Assembly: GCA_023412845.1 (NCBI GenBank)
Contig: JAEZRH010000061.1
Span: 1-5,272, forward strand
Reading direction: 5' to 3'
Origin: Bacillota bacterium
Lineage (GTDB): Bacteria > Bacillota > Clostridia > Oscillospirales > Acutalibacteraceae
Length of the DNA stretch: 5,272 nucleotides
Of this stretch, positions 1 through 5,272 are shown piece after piece. Position numbers and translations under genes: made by a program. Position 1 is the first letter of the stretch; each line of letters opens with the position of its first letter. A model generated the notes under the pieces. That model was not told the origin of the DNA and did no database searches. It saw only the letters and a list, made by a program, of their open reading frames with translations.

Positions 1-86
1 TTCTGTGACTGTCCCATATCGAATTCTTCCGCACGATCAAATCATTTTGGATGAAATTTCCGCCTTAACGGGCGTAGGCGCGGGTT

Positions 87-347
87 TCAGGCCTTTTTCG
101 CTTTTTTGACTCCGTTTACGATCCAGATCAGGACGACCGCCCCCAGAATTGCCACAAGCAGACTCCATACATTGAAACCCGTAAACCCCTGGCCCCCGAT
201 CAGATTCATGATGAATCCGCCGATGAAGGCGCCGACGACGCCGAACAGGATATTGGCCCCCGCGCCCATTTCCCGGTTTTTGCCCGTGATCATGCTTGCG
301 ATCCAGCCTGCCAAAGCTCCGATGATGATCCAATATATAATGCTCAT
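87..347 (-). CDS. GlsB/YeaQ/YmgE family small membrane protein (transglycosylase-associated protein family)
   Basis: An 86-residue, very hydrophobic protein with the classic pattern of this family: an N-terminal membrane segment (about residues 4-20, IIYWIIIGALAGWIAS), a short polar loop with Gly-rich residues (GKNREMGAGANI), a second segment (about 32-50, LFGVVGAFIGGFIMNLIGG), and a third (about 61-79). It ends in a Lys-rich cytoplasmic tail (KKAKKA). Length and three-segment layout match the family (about 80-90 residues). The start is the ATG whose complement lies at 345-347, supported by a GGAGTG ribosome binding site 8 bases upstream. The gene is transcribed away from the apbE operon, with 286 bases between the two starts. 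Family members are often stress-induced envelope proteins of unknown biochemical role; the old name transglycosylase-associated does not imply enzyme activity. I see no convincing sigma-factor consensus upstream and no clear terminator within 1-86. The family call is secure, the function is not. Confidence 0.93.
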   Translation of the reverse strand: MSIIYWIIIGALAGWIASMITGKNREMGAGANILFGVVGAFIGGFIMNLIGGQGFTGFNVWSLLVAILGAVVLIWIVNGVKKAKKA

Positions 348-355
348 AGTTTTAT

Positions 356-361
356 CACTCC
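356..361 (-). promoter_or_regulatory. Ribosome binding site of the GlsB-like gene
   Basis: On the minus strand this reads GGAGTG, 8 bases before the ATG of the small membrane protein. It is a good match to the Shine-Dalgarno consensus and fixes the start codon at 347. Confidence 0.8.
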
Positions 362-503
362 AATTATTATTTATGTTTAGAATTTCCCGGACCCTGCAGT
401 TTATACATCCATTCGCGCCGGCAGAGAAAGCGTTCCGCGGCCCCGGCCTGCCGAAGCCGCCGAAAACAGGCGGAAAATTGGGCCCATGTTACGTAAAATC
501 CAA

Positions 504-548
504 TGTGGCACATCAATTTTTGGTGTGTCCACAATTTTTTTATTTTTT
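504..548 (+). terminator. Hairpin with T-tract in the apbE leader (intrinsic terminator or attenuator-like)
   Basis: Left arm 504-515 (TGTGGCACATCA) pairs with right arm 521-533 (TGGTGTGTCCACA). There are 12 base pairs, with one bulged T at 528 and one T-G wobble, around a 5-base loop (ATTTT). Directly after it come seven Ts (535-541), one A, and six Ts (543-548), the layout of a rho-independent terminator reading on the plus strand. No plus-strand gene lies upstream within the window, since 87-347 is coded on the other strand. It could attenuate transcription into apbE, end a small RNA, or block read-through antisense to the GlsB-like gene. I found no recognisable riboswitch aptamer or complementary anti-terminator. 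The structure is seen directly; the role is inferred. Confidence 0.6.
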
Positions 549-560
549 ATTCATCGTTTA

Positions 561-589
561 TTGACGGCTTCTTCTTTTCTCATTAACGG
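561..589 (+). promoter_or_regulatory. Weak candidate promoter for the apbE operon
   Basis: TTGACG at 561-566 is a close match to a sigma-A -35 box. With a 17-base spacer the -10 would be TAACGG (584-589), which is poor. If real, transcription would begin near 597, downstream of the hairpin at 504-548, and would bypass it. No better pair was found between 348 and 633. Confidence 0.22.
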
Positions 590-633
590 ATCCCTTTTAA
601 CATGGTTTTCATAAAGAAAGCTGTGGTGGCAAT

Positions 634-1569
634 ATGACATCGGAAACAACGACTTTTTTTGCCCTTGGCACCGTGAATTCTATCGAAGCATTTGGCGGGC
701 GAAAGGCAAGCGCCGTCCGGGAAGCGGCGGAACGTGTCTTTGAAATCAACGGCAGGATGTCCGCCTTTCTTCCGGACAGCGATCTTTTCCGGATCGGCCG
801 GGCCGCCGGCGAAGGCTTCCGGCGCGTGCATCCGGATACCTTCCGCCTCCTTCAAAGGGCGGTAGAATTCGGAGATCTGACGGAAGGGGCGTTCGATATA
901 ACGGTGCGCCCCCTGGTCGACTTGTGGGGCATCAATCGGAAGGGGGATTTTGTTCCCCCAGAAGCCGGGATCCGGGAAGCCCTGAAGCTCGTGGATTACA
1001 GGTCCGTACGGCTGGACCGCGGGTCGCAGAGCTGCCGTCTCGAGAAAAAAGGCCAGGCGATCGACCTGGGCGGAATCGCGAAAGGCTTCGCCGCGGATGA
1101 AGTCAAAAGGATACTGGCCGAAAACGGCGTCGGAAGCGCTTTGATCAATCTCGGCGGAAATATCGCGGCCGTCGGGAGCCGTCCCGACGGAAATCCCTGG
1201 ACGGTCGGTATCCAGAATCCGCTTGCCCCAAGGGGGAAATCCATCGGTTACTTATCCGTTCGGGATAAAACGGTAGTCACGTCCGGGTGCAATGAGCGCT
1301 TTTTTATCAAAAACGGCGTCCGGTATCACCATATCCTCGACCCCCGTACGGGCAGACCAGTTCAGAATTCCCTGCTCAGCGTCACGGCGGTCTGCTCCTG
1401 CTCGGCCGACGCGGATGCCCTTACGACGGCGCTTTTCATTCTTGGGCCCGCGAAAAGCGTTCCGCTCATTCGGAAGTTCGGGATAGAGGCCGTTTTTATT
1501 TTCAAAGACTTATCCGCACCCATGACCTCTGGGCTGAAGGGGCACATAACGTTTGAGAAAGAGAGCTAG
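634..1569 (+). CDS. apbE: FAD:protein FMN transferase (ApbE family), no visible signal peptide
   Basis: This 311-residue enzyme is expected to transfer FMN from FAD, with Mg2+, onto a Ser/Thr of a partner flavoprotein. Family motifs appear in order: N-terminal FFALGTVNSIEAFG (8-21, usually MGT or MDT); SAFLPDSDL (43-51); GAFDITVRPLVDLWG (85-99); IDLGGIAKGFAADEV (143-157); INLGGNIAAVG (171-181); TSGCNERFF (216-224); HHILDPRTGRP (232-242); and SADADALTTALF (257-268), where Asp261 and Thr265 match the metal-binding D-x3-T pair. The ATG at 634 is the only good start: an in-frame stop lies at 598-600, and the ribosome site (GGTGG, 625-629) is weak. Most extracytosolic ApbE proteins are lipoproteins or secreted, but this one begins directly with the catalytic domain. 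Five bases separate it from the next gene, whose product has an FMN-attachment motif, so that product is the likely substrate. Family call near certain; cellular location uncertain. Confidence 0.96.
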   Translation: MTSETTTFFALGTVNSIEAFGGRKASAVREAAERVFEINGRMSAFLPDSDLFRIGRAAGEGFRRVHPDTFRLLQRAVEFGDLTEGAFDITVRPLVDLWGINRKGDFVPPEAGIREALKLVDYRSVRLDRGSQSCRLEKKGQAIDLGGIAKGFAADEVKRILAENGVGSALINLGGNIAAVGSRPDGNPWTVGIQNPLAPRGKSIGYLSVRDKTVVTSGCNERFFIKNGVRYHHILDPRTGRPVQNSLLSVTAVCSCSADADALTTALFILGPAKSVPLIRKFGIEAVFIFKDLSAPMTSGLKGHITFEKES

Positions 1570-1574
1570 TCCGT

Positions 1575-2831
1575 ATGAAACGAAAGCAGAAATTTTCCAT
1601 CTTGCAGATTTCAAGAATCGTTCTTCAAATCCTGTTTTTTATCTTTTTACCGTCCCTGTATTTTGAAGCGCTGACCGGAGTCAAACAGCTCTATCTTGCC
1701 CTGATCCACCAAAAATTCAGCCCGAGCCTCTGGCCGCAGCTCGCCGCTGCGATTGTGATCATCCCCGCCACCGTGATCGCGGGGCGCTTTTTCTGCGGGT
1801 GGATGTGCGCTTTCGGCTCGTTTACGGATTTTATCTATCAGATATCCCAGAAAATATTTCATAAAAAAATCCGGATCAGCGAAAAATGGGACGGCAGGAT
1901 GAAATTTCTGAAGTATGCCGTCCTTCTGCTGATGGTCGCCGCATCCTGGACCTTCGGCGCGGCGGTCTATCAGTCGGCGAATCCCTGGGATGTCTTCGGC
2001 ATGGTTGCGACCGTCGGAAAAGCCCCGGACTTTCCGTATGTTGTTTCGAACCTGACCGTCGGCTTTGCCGTTTTTCTCCTGATTATTATCGCGTCCGCGT
2101 TCAGCGAAAGATTTTTCTGCCGTTATCTCTGCCCCATGGGAGCGATCTTCTCCCTCGTTGCCAGGCCTAAAATCGTAAAGATCGAAAAGCCTTCCGCGAA
2201 TTGCGGGAACTGCAGAGCCTGCACGAACCGCTGTGCCATGGGAATTCCGCTCTATCAAATGGATTTGGTGGACAGCGGCGAGTGCATCGGCTGCATGAAG
2301 TGCGTTTCGGTCTGTCCCCGCCGGAACGTCGGCGTGACCGTGTCGGGAGGCGATGTCAGGCCGCTGGCCGCGGGATTGACGGCGGCTGCGGTTGTGGCGG
2401 GCTTTTACTATACCTCCGATCTCGCCTTAAACAAGCCCGGCTCGAACGTTCTGCCCGCGGCCAGCCAGTCCGCAGACAGCCAACCTGCGGTCGGCCAATC
2501 CGGTCAGGCGGCGCAGAACGGGATGTCGCAATCGAGCAGCGCCGTTTCCCCGTCCGGGCAGTACAAGGACGGTACCTATCAGGGTTCCGGATCAGGCTTC
2601 CGAGGCGGCACGACGACGGTGACGGTCGTCGTTGCCGGCGGCAAAATCACTTCGGTCCAGGCAGATTCCAGCGAAGATTCGCCGAATTTTTTCAACGCCG
2701 CCTATACGACGGTTTCCGATGAGATCATCAGCAGCCAGTCGGCGAATGTGAACGCGGTGTCGGGCGCGACGTACAGCAGCCGGGGGATCATGGAAGCAGT
2801 CGCCGACGCCCTCAAAACCGCAAAGGTTTAA
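1575..2831 (+). CDS. Membrane polyferredoxin (NapH/NosR-like) fused to a C-terminal FMN-binding domain
   Basis: A 418-residue predicted transmembrane electron-transfer protein. Membrane segments lie near residues 12-30, 54-72, 112-131 and 157-176. Two juxtamembrane C-x3-C motifs follow the NapH/NosR style: FCGWMCAFG (Cys74, Cys78; Ala where Pro is usual) and FCRYLCPMG (Cys182, Cys186). Two [4Fe-4S] motifs come next: C-x2-C-x2-C-x3-C at Cys210/213/216/220 and Cys237/240/243/247. A further membrane segment (about 263-279) leads to a Ser/Gln/Ala-rich linker (about 290-328) and an FMN_bind domain (about 329-414). That domain ends in NAVSGATYSSRG, the flavinylation motif, with Thr399 as likely acceptor. 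The Fe-S domain should be cytoplasmic and the FMN domain outside. The start at 1575 follows a purine stretch (GAGAAAGAGAG) and lies 5 bases after apbE, so the two are probably translationally coupled. The electron donor and acceptor are unknown. It is not RnfG or NqrC, which lack the ferredoxin half. Confidence 0.93.
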   Translation: MKRKQKFSILQISRIVLQILFFIFLPSLYFEALTGVKQLYLALIHQKFSPSLWPQLAAAIVIIPATVIAGRFFCGWMCAFGSFTDFIYQISQKIFHKKIRISEKWDGRMKFLKYAVLLLMVAASWTFGAAVYQSANPWDVFGMVATVGKAPDFPYVVSNLTVGFAVFLLIIIASAFSERFFCRYLCPMGAIFSLVARPKIVKIEKPSANCGNCRACTNRCAMGIPLYQMDLVDSGECIGCMKCVSVCPRRNVGVTVSGGDVRPLAAGLTAAAVVAGFYYTSDLALNKPGSNVLPAASQSADSQPAVGQSGQAAQNGMSQSSSAVSPSGQYKDGTYQGSGSGFRGGTTTVTVVVAGGKITSVQADSSEDSPNFFNAAYTTVSDEIISSQSANVNAVSGATYSSRGIMEAVADALKTAKV

Positions 2832-2864
2832 TTGGGAAGCGGGCCGGCCCCGCATGCAATCCGC

Positions 2865-2896
2865 GCTCCTCACAAGGTGGGGAGCCGTTTTGTTTT
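2865..2896 (+). terminator. Intrinsic terminator of the apbE/polyferredoxin operon
   Basis: GCTCCTCAC (2865-2873) pairs with GTGGGGAGC (2877-2885) to form a 9-base-pair stem with one T-G wobble and an AAG loop. It is followed by CG and then TTTTGTTTT (2888-2896). It begins 34 bases after the stop codon of the FMN-binding protein and marks the end of that transcription unit. Confidence 0.85.
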
Positions 2897-2982
2897 ATGC
2901 GTGTGCAGAAACCTGCGCAGAAGCGCACCGCTCATTTTTGAGATGTTTTTTTACAAACGGGGAGCATCTTTGCGCGGGTTTA

Positions 2983-2991
2983 TGATATTAT
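2983..2991 (+). promoter_or_regulatory. Extended -10 promoter of the flippase gene
   Basis: TGATATTAT contains a TATTAT -10 box (2986-2991) with the TG dinucleotide one base upstream, a full extended -10 element. No good -35 box sits 16-18 bases upstream, which such promoters can tolerate. Transcription would start near 2998, giving a leader of about 25 bases. The site lies after the terminator of the preceding operon, so the flippase is its own transcription unit. Confidence 0.5.
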
Positions 2992-3007
2992 ATTCTTCTG
3001 GTCTCAA

Positions 3008-3018
3008 AAAGGAGGTGA
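3008..3018 (+). promoter_or_regulatory. Consensus Shine-Dalgarno site deciding a GTG start
   Basis: AAAGGAGGTGA is essentially the full complement of the 16S rRNA 3' end, with GGAGG 7 bases before the GTG at 3023. It settles the start of the flippase at this GTG rather than at a later ATG. Confidence 0.9.
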
Positions 3019-3022
3019 GTCG

Positions 3023-4555
3023 GTGCGAAGCGAAAATTCAATTAAAAATATCAAGGTGAACCTGGTCAGTCAGCTGTTAGGCGATGTGCTGAGCTTTGTC
3101 TGCAGAACGGTCTTCATCCGGATGCTCGGCGCGACCTACCTGGGTGTAAGCAACCTGTTCATCGGCATTCTTTCCCTGCTGTCGCTTGCGGAACTGGGGA
3201 TCGGGACCGCGATCGGATTCAGCATGTACAAGCCCCTTGCAGGGAACGACCGCAGGAAGATCGGCGCGCTGATGAACCTTTACAGAAGGGCGTACCATGT
3301 CATCGGCCTGATCGTCGCCGCGGCCGGGCTTCTGCTGACCCCTTTTATTCCTTTTTTCAGCGGCTCGCCGGATATCCCGTACCTTACGCCCATTTACCTG
3401 CTGTATGTCTTCAACAGCGCCATTACCTACTTTTTTTCCTATAAGCAGTCCATTATCAATGCCGACCAGAAGAATTATATCTGCACGATCTACCAGTACG
3501 GGCTCTGCATCGCCCAGAATATCATCCAGATCGTGATTTTGCTCCAGACAAAAAACTTCATTCTGTATCTGTGTACGCAGATTCTGTTCAGCTTCCTGAC
3601 CAACTTTCTGCTTTCCAGAAAGGCCGACAGGATGTATCCCTATCTGAAGCATTACCGGAACGCGAAGCTTGCCAGAGCGGACAGGAACGCCATCTTCAAA
3701 AATATCCGGGCCATGTTCATGAACCGCATCGGCGGGGCGATCGTGAGCGGGACCGACAATATCCTCATTTCCAAATTCGTCGGCCTGGTCAGCGTCGGCA
3801 TCTACGCCAACTATTTCATGGTCACCAATACCATCAACAATCTGACCTCTCAGATTTTCTCCGGGGTAACGGCCAGCGTCGGGAACCTCGGCGCGGTGGA
3901 AAACGACCGGAAATCCTATGAGGTTTACCTTTCTGTTAATTTTGCCGGGTTCTGGATTTTCGGCTTCTGCGCCGTGTGCCTGTTTTGCCTGTTCAACCCT
4001 TTCATCCGCCTGTGGATGTTATATACGGGCAAGGGGGACGAGCTGCTGTTTCCCATGACGGTCGTCTTCCTGATCGTCCTGAATTTTTACGCCACCGGGA
4101 TGCGGCAGGCGACCATCATGTTCAAAAACGCCTTCGGGCTGTTCTGGTACGACCGGTATCGTTCGCTTGTGGAAGCGGCCGTCAATCTGGGCATGTCGAT
4201 CTTTCTGGCCCGGCAGATCGGCGTAGCCGGCGTTTTCCTCGGGACCCTCATCAGCACGATCGCAATCGACTTTTGGGTGGAGCCTCTGGTTTTGTTCCGG
4301 CACGGCTTTCATCGCCGTCCCGTCCCGTATTTTCTCCGGTATCTGTTCTATACGGCCTTTATTTTCGCGGTGGGATTTTTTACCTGGTACCTCTGTTCCC
4401 TGGCGGGAGGGTACTCTTTCGGGAGCTTCGTCTTAAAATGCGTGATCTGCCTGATCATCCCGAATCTGCTTCTCTTTCTTGCATTCTGCCGCACAAAGGA
4501 ATTTCAATACCTGAAGCGTTACGTCAGGCTGCCGGCGTTTTTGAAGAGAAAATAA
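3023..4555 (+). CDS. Polysaccharide flippase, Wzx/PST type (oligosaccharide flippase family, MOP superfamily)
   Basis: A 510-residue polytopic membrane protein with about 12-14 hydrophobic segments, the usual size for this family. The N-terminus is typical: a short charged start, then a first segment with QLLGDVLSFVCRTVFIRMLG (18-37), followed by YLGVSNLFIGILSLLSLAELGIGTAIGFSMYKPL, the conserved second-helix region. The middle contains the hallmark around residues 237-256 (GGAIVSGTDNILISKFVGL), and the C-terminus ends in basic residues (FLKRK). Such proteins move undecaprenyl-diphosphate-linked oligosaccharides from the inner to the outer face of the membrane for cell-surface glycan assembly. 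The GTG start is fixed by an almost perfect ribosome binding site. No glycosyltransferase or Wzy polymerase lies in the window, so the transported glycan cannot be named. A peptidoglycan lipid II flippase role (MurJ-like) is less likely, because the sequence resembles the PST branch. Family call strong, substrate unknown. Confidence 0.92.
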   Translation: MRSENSIKNIKVNLVSQLLGDVLSFVCRTVFIRMLGATYLGVSNLFIGILSLLSLAELGIGTAIGFSMYKPLAGNDRRKIGALMNLYRRAYHVIGLIVAAAGLLLTPFIPFFSGSPDIPYLTPIYLLYVFNSAITYFFSYKQSIINADQKNYICTIYQYGLCIAQNIIQIVILLQTKNFILYLCTQILFSFLTNFLLSRKADRMYPYLKHYRNAKLARADRNAIFKNIRAMFMNRIGGAIVSGTDNILISKFVGLVSVGIYANYFMVTNTINNLTSQIFSGVTASVGNLGAVENDRKSYEVYLSVNFAGFWIFGFCAVCLFCLFNPFIRLWMLYTGKGDELLFPMTVVFLIVLNFYATGMRQATIMFKNAFGLFWYDRYRSLVEAAVNLGMSIFLARQIGVAGVFLGTLISTIAIDFWVEPLVLFRHGFHRRPVPYFLRYLFYTAFIFAVGFFTWYLCSLAGGYSFGSFVLKCVICLIIPNLLLFLAFCRTKEFQYLKRYVRLPAFLKRK

Positions 4556-4565
4556 AAAGCCCGGC
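4531..4565. repeat. Imperfect inverted repeat at the convergent gene junction
   Basis: GCCGGCGTTTTT (4531-4542) and AAAAAGCCCGGC (4554-4565) are inverted copies matching at 10 of 12 positions, with an 11-base spacer. The repeat overlaps the last codons of the flippase and the gap before the PAP2 stop. The A/T runs sit on the loop side, so it is not a standard terminator for the flippase. On the minus strand TTTTTATTTT follows a GC-rich stretch after the PAP2 stop, which could help end that transcript, though no strong stem precedes it. Confidence 0.35.
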
Positions 4566-4570
4566 GCGGA

Positions 4571-5272
4571 TTATGCGGATATGCGCTTTCGGTCCTTCCT
4601 GCGGACATACATCCGCAGGAAGAGAATAAACATAACGAGCCAGGAAAATCCGGCCAGAAATCCGCCGATGACGTCGCTGGCGTAGTGCACGCCGAGATAG
4701 ATCCGGCTGACGCCGATGGCCAGGATCAGCAGGGCCAGAGCCGCCGGGACAATGCGCGACCACGGCGGCTTCAGGAAAACCGCGCACAGGTAGATGAGGA
4801 AACCGTAAAATGCCGCGCTGATCATGGAGTGCCCGCTGGGGAAGCTGTATCCCGAGGCCTGGACCAGACGCAGGATGTCGGGCCTTGCGCGGTGAAAAAC
4901 CGTTTTGAACAGCAGATTCAGCAGGGTGACCGCGCCGAGATTCAGGACGGCCATGTTCCCATAAAACGGGCTTTTGTGTCTGATGAAAAGAAAGGCAAAG
5001 AGGCCCGCCGAAATACCGATCAGGACGTACGCGGAACCGAGGTCGGAAATCAGCTTCATCAGATCCGTCATGTCCTCCGTGATTTGCTTTGCAAGGAATC
5101 CGTAGACGGCGGCGTCGAACGGGTTCAGCTCGTTTTCCATCAGCTCGGAAGTAAAAAGGATAAATGCCAGGGTGGAGGCGCCCAGCACCGGCACGGCGAT
5201 GCGGTATCGGTTCATGAATTTGGCTTCGACCCACAAAAAGACGATCAGCGCCAGTGCCGCCCAGGTGTAGGT
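4571..5272 (-). CDS. PAP2-family membrane phosphatase, 5' end probably beyond the window
   Basis: A polytopic membrane phosphatase with the complete PAP2 catalytic signature. Numbering from the internal Met at 5215: motif 1 is K104-x6-R111-P112 (KTVFHRARP), motif 2 is P126-SGH129, and motif 3 is S170-R171-x5-H177-x3-D181 (SRIYLGVHYASD). His129 and His177 are the expected catalytic pair. Such enzymes dephosphorylate lipid phosphates or diphosphates; in Firmicutes, undecaprenyl diphosphate or phosphatidylglycerophosphate are common substrates, and which applies here cannot be told. The start is unresolved. The ATG at 5215 gives a typical 214-residue protein beginning MNRYRIAVP, but no ribosome site precedes it or the TTG at 5236. 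The frame stays open to the edge, encoding a hydrophobic, GC3-rich stretch (TYTWAALALIVFLWVEAKF). I therefore mark it as reaching the edge, with 5215 as the main alternative. It converges on the flippase, 15 bases between stops. Confidence 0.9.
   Translation of the reverse strand, partial: TYTWAALALIVFLWVEAKFMNRYRIAVPVLGASTLAFILFTSELMENELNPFDAAVYGFLAKQITEDMTDLMKLISDLGSAYVLIGISAGLFAFLFIRHKSPFYGNMAVLNLGAVTLLNLLFKTVFHRARPDILRLVQASGYSFPSGHSMISAAFYGFLIYLCAVFLKPPWSRIVPAALALLILAIGVSRIYLGVHYASDVIGGFLAGFSWLVMFILFLRMYVRRKDRKRISA

Noticed and set aside
37..333. 98-codon minus-strand frame overlapping the GlsB-like gene
   Set aside because: Arg/Gly/His-rich shadow of the membrane protein gene in another frame, with no domain or ribosome site.
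106..564. 152-codon plus-strand open frame across the GlsB-like gene and the intergenic region
   Set aside because: It is antisense to a well-recognised gene, its product is low-complexity and resembles no family, and its end runs through the hairpin and T-tract.
348..633. FMN riboswitch upstream of apbE
   Set aside because: The gene function invites it, but the conserved RFN-element segments could not be found by eye on either strand.
1647..2258. 203-codon minus-strand frame inside the polyferredoxin gene
   Set aside because: Arg/Glu/Gly-rich composition typical of an antisense shadow; the plus strand has clear Cys motifs and membrane segments.
2914..2927. Small hairpin TGCGC-AGAA-GCGCA after the operon terminator
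   Set aside because: Only 5 base pairs and not followed directly by a T-tract; probably chance, though CTCATTTTTGAG and a T-run follow at 2931-2951.
3077..3652. 191-codon minus-strand frame inside the flippase gene
   Set aside because: Charged antisense shadow of a clearly coding membrane protein.
4524..5234. 236-codon minus-strand frame overlapping the PAP2 gene
   Set aside because: Arg/Pro-rich shadow in a shifted frame; the PAP2 frame carries all three catalytic motifs.
5213..5236. TTG at 5236 as the PAP2 start
   Set aside because: No ribosome site precedes it, and the frame remains open upstream; the ATG at 5215 or a start beyond the edge is more plausible.

Overview
The window looks like a stretch of chromosome from a Gram-positive Clostridia-type Firmicute. 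The grounds are purine-rich Shine-Dalgarno sites (one nearly perfect), intrinsic terminators with U-tracts, a moderately GC-rich base composition, and the gene families present. A member of the Oscillospirales is my guess, but that is inference. No rRNA, tRNA, CRISPR array, transposase or phage gene is visible. Five protein genes account for most of the DNA.

Layout. Positions 1-86 hold no gene I can support. A small GlsB/YeaQ-type membrane protein is encoded on the minus strand (87-347). A divergent, non-coding 286-base stretch follows (348-633). It contains a strong hairpin with a T-tract in plus orientation (504-548), upstream of the next gene. A tight two-gene operon comes next: an ApbE-family FAD:protein FMN transferase (634-1569) and, 5 bases later, a membrane protein that fuses a NapH/NosR-like polyferredoxin to a C-terminal FMN-binding domain (1575-2831). 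A clear intrinsic terminator closes this operon (2865-2896). An extended -10 promoter and a consensus ribosome binding site then drive a polysaccharide flippase of the Wzx/PST type (3023-4555, GTG start). Convergent to it, on the minus strand, is a PAP2-family membrane phosphatase (4571 to the right window edge) whose reading frame is still open at the edge.

How the genes work together. The operon is a self-contained flavinylation module. The polyferredoxin-FMN protein carries the SGAT acceptor motif (Thr399), and the adjacent ApbE enzyme would transfer FMN to it from FAD. The predicted result is one polypeptide that moves electrons from cytoplasmic Fe-S clusters across the membrane to a covalent flavin outside. 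The most interesting point is a topology mismatch: the FMN domain is predicted to be outside the cell, but this ApbE has no signal peptide or lipobox. The flippase and the PAP2 phosphatase both fit undecaprenyl-linked surface polysaccharide metabolism (lipid-linked sugar export, possible carrier recycling), but they are separate transcription units and nothing else from a polysaccharide cluster is in view.

I do not see a wholly new system. The best leads are the apbE leader hairpin, the cytosolic-looking ApbE, and the single-chain Fe-S/flavin transmembrane wire with no terminal reductase nearby.
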